From assembly GCA_036264135.1 (NCBI GenBank), contig DATARN010000166.1, positions 1-14,138 on the forward strand: a stretch of DNA of 14,138 nt. The letters run 5' to 3'. This document shows positions 6,894 through 14,138 of this stretch, piece by piece (positions within the stretch are counted from its first letter, which is position 1; each line of letters begins with the position of its first letter). A program made the translations under genes and the position numbers. Origin of the DNA: DATARN01 sp036264135. GTDB taxonomy: Bacteria > Actinomycetota > Acidimicrobiia > Acidimicrobiales > Palsa-688. The notes beneath the pieces are model-generated. The model made no database searches. It was not told the origin of the DNA and saw nothing but the letters and a program-made list of their open reading frames with translations.

Positions 6894-9800
6894 ATGACGG
6901 GCTCGTCTAGGTCGGCCCCACCTGGGGCCCGCCTGGCTACCGGAGGCGCGGAGCACGCGCCGGCGACACCCATACCGCGTCGACCGCTTCGGGACCGGGC
7001 GGTGGTACTCCTCGTCGCCGCCACCGGCCTGACGGCCCAGCAGCTGGTAGCGCTCGACGTCGACCAGCTCGACCCCGCCGATCCCGGGCCGCTGCGGCGA
7101 TCCCGGGAGCCCCAGCTGGTGGGGGTGGTGGTCAATGGCGTGGTGACCGCCGGAATGCCCCTCGACCGGGCCAGCGCCGGAGCCATCGCCGACTATCTGG
7201 CTCGCGAACGCCCCGAGGACGCCGACGCCAACGCGGTCGCACTGTTTCTGCCCGCCCGAACCTCGCCCAAGGGTCGCTCTCGCAGCCGCCTGTCGTCGGA
7301 GGTGGTGGCGACGTTGTTGCGGACCGTCGAAGATCCGGCTCCCGCTTCCGACTCCGTGGAAGGGCGATACCTGCGGTGGTTCAGCGGCGGATCCCTCGCC
7401 CCGACAGTCGCCGACCCCGCCCTACTCCCCGGGCGAGATCCAGCTACCCGACGACCGGGCCGCGACCCGCTCGCAACCGCCCCCCGCCACAACCTGCCCG
7501 CCTACGCCAGCACCTTCGTGGGCCGCAGTCGTGAGATCGACGAGATCAGCACCGCCCTGGCCGGAAGCCGCCTGGTCACCCTGACCGGCGTCGGCGGTAT
7601 CGGAAAGACGCGGTTGGCCCAGCAGGTGGCGGCGCGCGCCTTGGACGATCACGCCGACGGGGTGTGGCTGGTCGAGTTGGCCGGGGTGCGGGATCCGGAT
7701 CTGGTCGCCGAGGCGGTGACCGCCACCGTGCCCAGTTGGGTGCCGGGGCGACCGGGATCGGGGGCCCTCACCGACATGCTCACGGACCGGCGACTGCTTG
7801 TGGTCCTCGACAACTGCGAGCACCTGGTCGCCGGCTGCGCCGCCCTGGCCGACCATCTGCTGCGGTGCTGCCCCGGGCTGTCGGTGCTGGTGACCAGCCG
7901 GGAGCCCCTCGGGGTGGCCGGGGAACACGTCTGTTGGATGGCGCCCCTCGAGCTGCCCGGTTCCAACCATCTCGACACGGCGTCGTTGGCCGCCACCGAC
8001 GCCGTGCGGCTCTTCGTGGAGCGGGCCAAGGCAGCGGACCCCACGTTCGCGTTCAACGCGGTGGTCGCTCCGACCGTGGCGGAGATCTGTCGCCGCCTTG
8101 ACGGGCTGCCACTGGCCATCGAGTTAGCCGCCGCCCGAATGGCGATCCTTTCCCCCGACGAGATACGTGAGCGGCTGGACGATCGATTCCGCCTGCTCGC
8201 CTCCCGCCGTCCTGCCGGGTCGCCACGGCACCAGACGCTGCGAGCCGCCCTCGAGTGGAGCCACGACCTGCTGGCCGAGCCCGAGGCGATCCTGCTGCGC
8301 CGGCTGGCGGTCTTCGCCGGCAGCTGGAGCATGCGCGCCGCCGAAGACATCTGCTCGGGCGGCACCATCGACCACGACGACATCCTCGACCTGCTGGAAG
8401 CGCTCGTCGCCAAGTCCCTCGTGCTGGTCGATCGCCACGCGCCGGTCACCCGCTACCGGATGTTGGAAAGCGTGCGCCATTTCGCCCTCGAAAAGCTCGA
8501 GCAATCCGACGACGCCGACGTCTTTGGTGAACGCCACGCCCGATGGTGCACGGCTCGGGCCGAGCGGGCCGAGCGGGAACGGCGGGGCCGGCGCCAGGCG
8601 GCCTGGCTCATGGCCCTCGAGGAGGATCACGACAACTTCCGGGCGGCGTTGACGTGGGCCCGTGACCATCAGCGCGTCGACATGGTCCTCGCCCTGGGCG
8701 GGGCGCTCTCGTGGTTCTGGCAGACGGGCGGCCACCTGCGAGAGGGTCTGGAATGGCTGAAATGGGCGGTCGAACGGCAACCCGACGGTGACAGCGACAT
8801 CCGGGCCCGGGCGCTGCGGGGCGCCGGGATGCTGAGTTGGCTGGCCGGCGACGTCGGCCTGGCCCTCCCGATGGTCGAGGAGAGCCGGGTGTTGTTCCGC
8901 AACACCGGCAACGAGGCCGAGGCCGACGACTGCGTGTGCTCCAACGCCTTCCACCTCTGTGCCAACCCCGCCGCCTCCCTGCCTGACCTGGCCGAGACGG
9001 TTGAACGGCTGCGCGCCGGTGACGACCGCAATCGCCTGGCCCACGCCCTGGTGAACTGCGGTCTGGCCCGCTTCTTCACCGCCGACATCGTGGGCGCCGC
9101 GGGATGCTTCGACCAGTGCCTCTCCCTGCCGTTGGGTTGCCTGGACGCCGAAGTCGTCGGCCACGCCCTGCTGGGCCTAGGCCGCATCGGGGTTTTCTCG
9201 GGCGACTTCGCCGCCGCCGAGGGCCACTTCCGAGAAGCTCTTGACCTCGCCATCCGCACCGGGGACCTCGACAGCCGTATCACCGCCTTGTCGCTGCTGG
9301 GCGAACTCAGCCGAAGCCGCGGCGAGCTTCGACGGGCCCGGTTGCTGCTGGGTGACGCCTTGGAACTCCTGGGCGATGATGGGCCGCCGTTCTCCGTTGC
9401 CCGGGCCAAACAGTTCCTGGCACGGGTCGAAGCCGACGAGGGCAACGTCAGCCGGGCCGGCGCCCTCTACCGAGACTCGCTGAGCGGATCCGAGGCCCTG
9501 GCGTACCACCTGGTTCGCTCGGTGCTGGGATTGGCCGAGACGGCAGCGGCGGGCGCCGAGACGGCCCAGGCGCTGGACTACCTCAACCAGGCGCGGGCGA
9601 TCGCCGGGCAGACCGGGGACCGCCAGGCGATGGCCCGCACCCTCGCCGGCTTCGCCGCAGTGGCCCGTGCCTGCGGTGACCTTGAGCGCCAGCGCCAACT
9701 GACCACCCAATCGTTGGAGATCCAAGAGCGCATCGGTGACCTACCCGGGGTCATGGCGTCCATCGAGACCTTGGCGGGACTGGCGGTGTCGTCCGGCCGC

Positions 9801-10235
9801 TTGGAAGCGGCGGCCCGTCTTCTCGGCGCCGCCGAGACGGCCCGGGACCGCGCCGCATGCCCCCGGCCCCTGGTCCGCGAGACCGATCACACCCAAATCG
9901 TGGACGCAACCCGCGAGGGACTGGGCCCGGCGGAATATGAGCGAGCCTGGGCCGAAGGTGCGGGCCTGTCACTCAGCGAGGCGGCGTCCTACGCGGTGCG
10001 GGGAAAGGGCCGCAAAGGCAGACCGTCGAAGGGATGGGCCGCCCTGTCCCCGGCGGAACAGCAGGTCGTCGGGTTGGTGACCGAGGGCCTCACCAACGCC
10101 GAGATCGGCGAACGCCTCTTCATCTCGCCCCGCACCGTCAGCACCCACCTGCATCACGTCTATTCCAAGCTCGACATCGCCTCGCGCCGAGCGCTGACCC
10201 GAATGGCCAAGGAGCAGGCCACCGGCAGCCCATGA
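6894..10235 (+). CDS. Large LuxR-family STAND ATPase regulator with a tyrosine-recombinase-like N-terminus
   Basis: This is a 1113-aa transcription regulator. Residues 31-145 resemble the catalytic fold of tyrosine recombinases (RDRAVVLLVAATGL, LVALDVDQL, then a PLDRASAGAIADYL and ALFLPAR pattern), but Thr47 stands where the first catalytic Arg is expected and the HxxRH and Tyr motifs are absent. From about 200 comes an AfsR/MalT-like NTPase: FVGRSREIDEI, Walker A GVGGIGKT (232-239, Lys238), Walker B LLVVLD (301-306), LVTSREPLGV and LDGLPLAIELAAAR. A long alpha-helical, TPR-like region (about 550-1000) follows. A LuxR helix-turn-helix ends the protein (about 1051-1110: LSPAEQQVV, LTNAEIGERLFISPRTVSTHL). 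Such proteins sense a ligand or protein through the repeats and activate transcription. The ATG at 6894 has AGGGA about 10 bases upstream. The gene diverges from the glycosyltransferase and precedes the exporter, so it is probably the local regulator. Confidence 0.9.
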   Translation: MTGSSRSAPPGARLATGGAEHAPATPIPRRPLRDRAVVLLVAATGLTAQQLVALDVDQLDPADPGPLRRSREPQLVGVVVNGVVTAGMPLDRASAGAIADYLARERPEDADANAVALFLPARTSPKGRSRSRLSSEVVATLLRTVEDPAPASDSVEGRYLRWFSGGSLAPTVADPALLPGRDPATRRPGRDPLATAPRHNLPAYASTFVGRSREIDEISTALAGSRLVTLTGVGGIGKTRLAQQVAARALDDHADGVWLVELAGVRDPDLVAEAVTATVPSWVPGRPGSGALTDMLTDRRLLVVLDNCEHLVAGCAALADHLLRCCPGLSVLVTSREPLGVAGEHVCWMAPLELPGSNHLDTASLAATDAVRLFVERAKAADPTFAFNAVVAPTVAEICRRLDGLPLAIELAAARMAILSPDEIRERLDDRFRLLASRRPAGSPRHQTLRAALEWSHDLLAEPEAILLRRLAVFAGSWSMRAAEDICSGGTIDHDDILDLLEALVAKSLVLVDRHAPVTRYRMLESVRHFALEKLEQSDDADVFGERHARWCTARAERAERERRGRRQAAWLMALEEDHDNFRAALTWARDHQRVDMVLALGGALSWFWQTGGHLREGLEWLKWAVERQPDGDSDIRARALRGAGMLSWLAGDVGLALPMVEESRVLFRNTGNEAEADDCVCSNAFHLCANPAASLPDLAETVERLRAGDDRNRLAHALVNCGLARFFTADIVGAAGCFDQCLSLPLGCLDAEVVGHALLGLGRIGVFSGDFAAAEGHFREALDLAIRTGDLDSRITALSLLGELSRSRGELRRARLLLGDALELLGDDGPPFSVARAKQFLARVEADEGNVSRAGALYRDSLSGSEALAYHLVRSVLGLAETAAAGAETAQALDYLNQARAIAGQTGDRQAMARTLAGFAAVARACGDLERQRQLTTQSLEIQERIGDLPGVMASIETLAGLAVSSGRLEAAARLLGAAETARDRAACPRPLVRETDHTQIVDATREGLGPAEYERAWAEGAGLSLSEAASYAVRGKGRKGRPSKGWAALSPAEQQVVGLVTEGLTNAEIGERLFISPRTVSTHLHHVYSKLDIASRRALTRMAKEQATGSP

Positions 10236-10281
10236 TCACGCCCTCGGCTGGCGGTGCGCGCCGCCGTCGGACCCGCTGACA

Positions 10282-11247
10282 GTGTCCGACGGCTTCTCGG
10301 CCGCGAGCACGGCGGCGTCGGTAGCGGCCATCTCGGCGCGCGACCTGGTCAAGTCCTACGGTTCCGTCGAGGCCGTCAAGGGTGTCAGCTTCGACGTCGA
10401 CAGCGGCGAGACCTTCGGCTTGCTGGGCCCCAACGGGGCGGGCAAGACGACCACCATCTCCATGCTGTGCACCATGACCATCCCGACCGGCGGGTCGGCG
10501 TCGGTCGCCGGGTTCGACGTCGTCGCCCAGCCGGCAGAAGTCCGTCGTCAGATCGGGTTGGTGTTCCAGGCGTCGACCGTCGACGACTATCTCACCGCCA
10601 TGCAGAACCTGCGCTTTCACGCCGTGCTCTACTCCCTGCCGAAAAAGGGGCTGTCCGACCGGCTCCGACAGGTCCTCGATCTCGTCGGCCTGTGGGATCG
10701 GCGCGCCAGCCGGGTGCGGACGTTCTCCGGTGGCATGAAGCGGCGACTCGAGATCGCCCGCGGCCTCCTCCATTCACCACGCGTGCTCTTCCTCGACGAA
10801 CCCACCGTCGGCCTCGACCCGCAAACCCGAAACCGGATCTGGGAGTATGTCGACGAGCTGAAGCAGCGCGAGGCGGTGACCATCTTCCTGACGACGCACT
10901 ACATGGACGAAGCCGAGCACTGCGACCGCATCGCCATCATCGACGGGGGTCGGCTGGTCGTGATGGACACCCCGGCCGCCCTCAAAGCGGCGGTGGGACG
11001 CGACCGCATCGAGCTGCACACCGACGACGATGACGCCGCGGTGTCGCGCCTGGCCGAACGCTTCGGGCTGGCGGCCACGTCGGCCGGCGGCACCGTCACC
11101 ACCCAGGTGGCCAATGGCGAACGTGTCGTCCCGCAGCTGTGCGCGGGACTCGGCCTGGCCGTCTACTCGGTCAACGTGATCCGCCCCAGCCTCGACGACG
11201 TGTTCATGGCGCACACCGGTCGGGCGATCCGGGACTCCGGGATGTGA
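10282..11247 (+). CDS. ABC transporter ATP-binding protein, DrrA (antibiotic exporter) type
   Basis: This 321-aa protein is close to the usual length of DrrA-like ATPases. All ABC motifs are present: Walker A GPNGAGKT (49-56), Q-loop Gln96 (LVFQAS), the signature FSGGMKRR (148-155; SGGM/Q form typical of this group), Walker B VLFLDEP (168-174), D-loop GLD (177-179) and the switch His206 (TTHYMDEAE). A C-terminal extension of about 90 residues after the core is also usual for DrrA homologues. It would power export of a drug or lipid-like product through the permease encoded next, at the inner face of the membrane. The start is GTG, 46 bp after the regulator's stop, with only a weak upstream CGGA. 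The overlap of its stop with the next start points to a tight drrAB-like pair. The substrate is unknown; the GT/NRPS product is an inference from position. Confidence 0.92.
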   Translation: MSDGFSAASTAASVAAISARDLVKSYGSVEAVKGVSFDVDSGETFGLLGPNGAGKTTTISMLCTMTIPTGGSASVAGFDVVAQPAEVRRQIGLVFQASTVDDYLTAMQNLRFHAVLYSLPKKGLSDRLRQVLDLVGLWDRRASRVRTFSGGMKRRLEIARGLLHSPRVLFLDEPTVGLDPQTRNRIWEYVDELKQREAVTIFLTTHYMDEAEHCDRIAIIDGGRLVVMDTPAALKAAVGRDRIELHTDDDDAAVSRLAERFGLAATSAGGTVTTQVANGERVVPQLCAGLGLAVYSVNVIRPSLDDVFMAHTGRAIRDSGM

Positions 11248-12155
11248 CGACACCCGAGGTGAGATTGTCCGACTCCCCGTTAGTTGGGGACGGCGGGGCG
11301 GCGGCGCGCCGGAGGGATGGCCGGGGATCGACTGTGGCGGGGCGGCCGTTGGCCGAGCTGCAAGTCGCCGGCATGGTGTGCCTGCGCGAGCTCATCCGAT
11401 TCTCGAGGAACCGTATTCGCGTCGCCACCTCGTTGGCGCAGCCGTTGCTCTTCCTCTTCGTGCTCGGGACCGGCTTGTCGCAGCCGTCTACCGCCGCGTC
11501 GAGCACCGTCGATTTCCGCACCTTCATCTTCCCCGGCGTCCTGGCCATGACCGTCCTCTTTCCCGCCTTCTTCTCGGCCATGACACTGGTGTGGGACCGC
11601 CAGGAGGGCTTCCTCCGGGAGATGCTGGTCGCGCCGGTCCGACGGTCCTCGGTCATCGTCGGGAAATGCCTCGGCGGAAGCGCCGTCGCTCTCGCCCAAG
11701 GCACCGTCATGCTGGCCCTGGCCCCGCTCGTCCACGTCCCCTATTCACCAGGGCTTCTGCTGGTGCTCGCCGAACTAGCGCTTACTGCTTTCTTGGCATG
11801 CGCCCTCGGCCTCTTTGTGGCCTCCCGTCTCGACGACATCGAATCGTTCCAGGCCCTGATCCAGCTACTCATACTCCCGATCTTCTTCCTGTCCGGCGCC
11901 CTTTTCCCGCTCACCAAGCTGCCCGCCTGGCTCGGATCGCTGACCCGCATCAACCCGTTAACCTATGCGGTCGACGCCATGCGGCGAACAATCCTCGACG
12001 CCATCGGTGCTTCCCCGGCCACCATTCGTTCACTCAGCCCCGGCGTCACCTGGGGCAGCGTGCGCCTTTCCGCCCCGGTCGAGCTGGCCATCGTTGCCCT
12101 CCTCGGCGTTGCCCTCCTTATGGCGGCCATCCGCCAGTTTTCCCGAGTGGACTAG
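11244..12155 (+). CDS. ABC-2 type transporter permease, DrrB type
   Basis: This 303-aa membrane protein starts at GTG 11244, inside the stop of the ATPase gene (GTGA, 3 bases shared), a classic coupled pair. After a variable hydrophilic N-terminus of about 40 residues there are six predicted membrane segments: about 63-79, 94-115, 145-165, 170-193, 204-222 and 277-297. Family marks are the cytoplasmic stretch FLREMLVAPVRRSSVIVGK (123-141) and, after the fifth helix, LPAWLGSLTRINPLTYAVDA (226-245), which is conserved in DrrB/ABC-2 exporters. It forms the channel for the DrrA-like ATPase. A longer frame opens upstream at 11139, but it lies within the ATPase gene and its extra residues (Arg/Gly-rich) look like an out-of-frame reading, so I rejected that start. 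No clear terminator hairpin follows the stop. Confidence 0.9.
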   Translation: MTTPEVRLSDSPLVGDGGAAARRRDGRGSTVAGRPLAELQVAGMVCLRELIRFSRNRIRVATSLAQPLLFLFVLGTGLSQPSTAASSTVDFRTFIFPGVLAMTVLFPAFFSAMTLVWDRQEGFLREMLVAPVRRSSVIVGKCLGGSAVALAQGTVMLALAPLVHVPYSPGLLLVLAELALTAFLACALGLFVASRLDDIESFQALIQLLILPIFFLSGALFPLTKLPAWLGSLTRINPLTYAVDAMRRTILDAIGASPATIRSLSPGVTWGSVRLSAPVELAIVALLGVALLMAAIRQFSRVD

Positions 12156-12230
12156 GTGAGACGTGACCCCGGACCTACCTGTTGACCGGCCAAAATAGCC
12201 ACGCTTCCCCAACGTGCTCGGAGAGTGCCG

Positions 12231-12749
12231 CTAGCAGTCGACGACATCTAAGTGGCTTTCATCCATCTTGCAGTGCGCGTCATAAGCTTGGCGCGTCGCC
12301 TGGACATCGTGGTCAGCGTTCTGCAGGTCGGTGGTCATATTGCTGAATTGTTGATTGCTGCAGGCTGCGACCGCGGCGTTCCACTGGTCTTCGGCTTGAG
12401 CCATCGGTTTCGCGAGCACCGAGGGCCATTTGGCAGTGGTGGCCACCAGGCCCTGGACGTCGGTGCCGGCTTGGTCGCAATCGGCGGGCGACAACTCGTT
12501 AGTTGCTCCGAAGGCGTTCGGATCGGGATTGTACCCCTTCAGGGGCGCCAGGTTGATTTGCCCCGCGCCGTTCTCAACTACCCCTTGATACTCGGAGAAA
12601 GAAACTGTCTTCGCGTTGCTGCCACTGCTTGCGTTACTGCTCTTTCCAGATGCATTGCTCCCACCACCCGAGCACCCGGCAGAGGCAGCAATTACTGCTG
12701 CGCATACGACGATCGACAAGACGGTTGCAGGTCGGATACCCCTAGGCAT
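12231..12749 (-). CDS. Small predicted lipoprotein of unknown function
   Basis: Using the ATG at 12749 gives a 172-aa protein with a lipoprotein signal peptide: a basic start (MPRGIR), a hydrophobic core (residues 8-22) and a lipobox SAGC with Cys26 as the lipidated residue. A Gly/Ser/Asn-rich linker follows (27-44). The mature domain, about 125 residues, has four further cysteines (in SPADCDQ, AACSNQ, AHCKMD and at the very C-terminus VVDC), which would allow two disulfide bonds, as expected outside the membrane. I do not recognise its family. The start is supported by GGAAAGAGG upstream; a longer version from 12890 would bury the signal peptide and is unlikely. It is convergent with the exporter genes and probably a separate transcription unit, so a link to the cluster is not supported. 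Codon use is less GC-biased than in its left neighbours. Confidence 0.75.
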   Translation of the reverse strand: MPRGIRPATVLSIVVCAAVIAASAGCSGGGSNASGKSSNASSGSNAKTVSFSEYQGVVENGAGQINLAPLKGYNPDPNAFGATNELSPADCDQAGTDVQGLVATTAKWPSVLAKPMAQAEDQWNAAVAACSNQQFSNMTTDLQNADHDVQATRQAYDAHCKMDESHLDVVDC

Positions 12750-13251
12750 CGTGGTCCTCTTTCCTTGAACGGAAACGCGTTCGAACCCCACGAAACAGGA
12801 ACGACAAACGAACGCCTGGATGGCCAAAAGGCAAGGATCACCCAGGTTCTGCCCCTTCAGATCGAAGGGTAACACCAAATTGTGCCGCACAGAGCTAATT
12901 TGGAGATGAAATATCCTTTTGCCTGGTGGCTTCTGCCGCCTCGACGATTCAGACGAATCTTCTCAAACTTCCGTGTTGCGGAGATGTGAAATGAAGCTGA
13001 CTGTGCCCGCAACGTGACCGTCGCGTTGAGCGATGTCGACAGGTCAGGGTTGTCGGAGGCGTACTGGCGCGAATGCTGTCGAGCCCCGCGTTTCACCATC
13101 GGCACGGTGCTCGACCCGTCGGGCGCCTCGGTCTGATTGACACCGGCGACCTGAACGCCTGGCGACCGGGGCACTGTGTCGCCATCGGGGAACGGTCAAA
13201 GCCTCGGGGACACCGCAGCCATGCCACCGTGACTGGAAGGAATTGACAACC
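12750..13251. other. About 500 bp without a convincing gene
   Basis: This stretch upstream of the lipoprotein gene is less GC-rich between about 12840 and 13010 than the rest of the window. A minus-strand frame of 105 codons (12857-13174) is open, and its first half has high GC at third positions. It has no recognisable motif, its second half loses the codon bias, and it runs into the longest upstream frame of the lipoprotein gene. I treat it as a possible gene remnant at best. A short imperfect palindrome (GAACG-gaaacg-CGTTC, about 12767-12782) lies just before the lipoprotein's ribosome site. No RNA gene or clear promoter was seen. Confidence 0.3.
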
Positions 13252-13786
13252 GTGGCGCCACGTCACCGCGACGTATCCGGACCATCCCTCAACTTCAGCG
13301 CGCTGAGCTGGGCACCCGACGCCGCGTAGCTGGCCGCTGGCTGTTACGGCGGAATCCGCCTCTACAACCCGAGCGCAGCGGGAAGCAAGCCGGTGGCCGA
13401 GCTGGCGTGGAAGGGGTCCATCCTCACCATCGCCCACTCGCCGGACGGCAAATGGCTGGTCAGCGGCACCAGGACTGCAGCGTCCACATATAGCGGCTCC
13501 CCGGCTGCGAAGAGCTCCATCGACCTGAACCGGCCCCGACCGTCTCCGGACGATTTGGCTCGTGTGCGGCAGTGGGCCATCCGGCATCTGGCGATGGGCG
13601 AGGATCCGGTCGTGGTCGTCAATGAGCTCGCTTGCCGGGAGCCAGGTTGCCCTCCCATCGAAACGGTCATCGGGGTTCTCACCGGCGGATGGCGCGCCAC
13701 CATCCACAAGCCAGCCAGCCGGCCAGGTAACCGAGTCTGACGTAAGCGACGCCCTGGGGCGTTCAAATCCGGCGGCGCACTCGTAG
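13252..13786 (+). pseudogene. Broken remnants: WD40-repeat protein fragment joined to a second small-protein fragment
   Basis: From GTG 13252 the plus strand reads LNFSALSWAPDAA, then an in-frame TAG at 13327-13329, then LAAGCYGGIRLYNPSAAG and ILTIAHSPDGKWLVSG, a clear WD40-type pattern of SPDG turns about one blade apart. One base change (CAG to TAG) would explain the stop. The frame then leaves the WD40 pattern (about 13470-13515) and continues as a different conserved-looking stretch, LARVRQWAIRHLAMGEDPVVVVNELACREPGCPP, to IHKP at 13711-13713. There a tandem CCAG duplication (13711-13714 and 13715-13718) shifts the frame to a stop at 13738-13740. Removing one CCAG restores HKPAGQVTESDVSDALG to a TAG at 13784-13786. 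An open segment at 13393-13740 could be mis-called as a 115-aa gene. The second family I recognise only loosely, as a small protein with a CxxPGCPPxET-like core. Confidence 0.65.
13711..13718. repeat. Tandem CCAG duplication causing a frameshift
   Basis: CCAG occurs twice in direct succession, with a third near-copy (CCGGCCAG) following. The duplicated 4 bases switch the reading frame of the second remnant; deleting one copy joins IHKP to VTESDVSDALG without any other change. Confidence 0.6.
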
Positions 13787-14000
13787 GTTCGGCTCGCACG
13801 ACGCCGGCGCCGAGCTGCGGTACGTCAGGTGGCCCGTGCCAGCTCGATGAGGTAACCGCCCGTGGTCGCACAGGCCGCGGGCGTCATTGCGTACCCCATC
13901 GACAAATGTGGACATGCGCCGGCGAAGGAAAGTGACGAATTGGCAGCTGATTTCTGTGTTTTCTGGCTGGGTAGGCACCACCGTGTCATGGGTCGAGCTA
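13787..14000. other. Gene-free stretch before the insertion element
   Basis: These 214 bases hold no convincing gene. On the minus strand, about 13905 down to a TGA at 13825-13827 can be read as a short GC3-rich tail ending TTGGYLIELARAT, which might be the C-terminus of a lost gene interrupted by the insertion element. It is too short to assign. The stretch ends with TA at 13999-14000, the expected target dinucleotide of IS630-type elements. Confidence 0.3.
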
Positions 14001-14021
14001 GTGTCCTGTGAATAAAGTTCC

Positions 14022-14050
14022 TTGACTTCGGTGGGTGATTGTGGGATAAT
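14022..14050 (+). promoter_or_regulatory. Strong promoter for the transposase, probably leaderless
   Basis: TTGACT (14022-14027) and GATAAT (14045-14050) are separated by exactly 17 bases, a near-consensus housekeeping promoter. The transposase ATG at 14056 begins only 5 bases after the -10 box, where transcription itself should begin, so the mRNA would have little or no 5' leader. Leaderless translation is common in actinobacteria. Confidence 0.7.
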
Positions 14051-14055
14051 CGGTG

Positions 14056-14138
14056 ATGGCATTGACTGTTGGGGTGGAGGTGCCGCCGGCGGATCGTGAA
14101 GTGCTGCTGGCGTGGACTCGGGCGTCAACGATGCGCGC
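14056..14138 (+). CDS. IS630-family transposase, N-terminal fragment (runs off the window)
   Basis: Only the first 27 complete codons are present, beginning MALTVGVEVPPADREVLLAW and continuing TRASTMR. This matches the N-terminal start of IS630-family transposases, where a short lead-in of this type is followed by a helix-turn-helix domain and then a DDE catalytic domain; both would lie beyond the right edge. The ATG sits just downstream of the -10 box and has no Shine-Dalgarno sequence, which fits a leaderless transcript. The element's apparent left end is 55 bases upstream. Because so little is visible, I cannot say whether the transposase is intact. Confidence 0.72.
   Translation, partial: MALTVGVEVPPADREVLLAWTRASTMR

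Larger units (their letters stand above)
14001..14138 (+). mobile_element. Left end of an IS630-like insertion sequence (cut by window edge)
   Basis: The element seems to begin at GTGTCCTGTGAATAAAG (14001-14017), directly after TA at 13999-14000. IS630/Tc1-mariner elements insert at TA and duplicate it. A transposase start follows 55 bases in. Base composition changes here too: the terminal 50 bases are AT-richer than the flanks. The right end and matching inverted repeat are outside the window, so the exact boundary is inferred. Confidence 0.7.

Noticed and set aside
5573..7186. Glycosyltransferase extended to a 537-aa reading from 7186
   Set aside because: The first ~145 residues are unlike any glycosyltransferase and overlap the LuxR coding region on the opposite strand.
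10232..10279. Fifteen-codon frame (MITPSAGGARRRRTR) overlapping the LuxR stop as ATGA
   Set aside because: It could be a coupling or leader peptide before the ABC ATPase gene, but it is too short, Arg-rich and without supporting signals.
11139..11243. Upstream start for the permease inside the ATPase gene
   Set aside because: It adds Arg/Gly-rich residues typical of out-of-frame reading. The GTG at 11244, overlapping the ATPase stop, is the expected coupled start.
12857..13174. Minus-strand 105-codon frame
   Set aside because: It has no motif, no ribosome site I trust, and codon bias lost in its second half. It is noted only as a possible remnant in the gap description.
13762..13772. GTTCAAATCC, resembling a tRNA T-loop
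   Set aside because: The flanks do not form a 5-bp T-stem or acceptor stem, and no D or anticodon arm is present. It reads as coding remnant (GRSNPAA).
13093..13871. Overlapping minus-strand frames across the WD40 remnant
   Set aside because: The plus strand shows recognisable WD40 and HKP...VTESDV patterns. The minus frames are shadows of that.

Overview
The window looks like chromosomal DNA from a high-GC Gram-positive bacterium, most likely an actinobacterium. The signs are strongly GC-rich codon third positions, frequent GTG/TTG starts, a zinc-finger anti-sigma-type protein, a large AfsR/MalT-like LuxR regulator and a DrrA/DrrB-type ABC exporter. I cannot place the genus from sequence alone.

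Layout. (1) Positions 23-1296, plus strand: a small HxxxCxxC zinc-finger protein overlaps by 4 bp with a ferredoxin-reductase-like FAD/NAD(P) oxidoreductase. The pair is probably the tail of an operon entering from the left. (2) Positions 1327-6754, minus strand: an MGT/UGT-type glycosyltransferase is followed by a 1384-aa NRPS-like protein. The two appear to form one transcription unit and converge on the reductase across a 30-bp gap holding a GC-rich stem-loop. (3) Positions 6894-12155, plus strand, divergent from the glycosyltransferase: a 1113-aa LuxR-family ATPase regulator, then an ABC ATPase and an ABC-2 permease whose genes overlap by 3 bp (GTGA). (4) Positions 12231-12749, minus strand: a small predicted lipoprotein of unknown function. 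(5) Positions 12750-14138: a decayed accessory stretch with a WD40-type remnant carrying an in-frame stop, joined to a second remnant with a 4-nt duplication frameshift, and then the left end of an IS630-like element whose transposase seems to be read from a leaderless promoter.

Blocks 2 and 3 together resemble a small specialised-metabolite locus: a peptide-bond-forming enzyme, a glycosyltransferase, a pathway-type regulator and a dedicated exporter. The striking feature is that several domains keep their fold but have lost catalytic signatures. The NRPS has an intact condensation motif (HHxxxD), while its N-terminal adenylation-like domain is truncated, its second one lacks the conserved Asp and Lys of motifs A7 and A10, and its carrier lacks the GGxS motif. 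The regulator begins with what looks like a tyrosine-recombinase-like domain without its catalytic residues. The glycosyltransferase has Gln where the donor-site His is usual. The frames are long and open, so these look like divergent proteins rather than simple pseudogenes. A related inverted-repeat motif lies upstream of both the glycosyltransferase and the NRPS and is a candidate operator.
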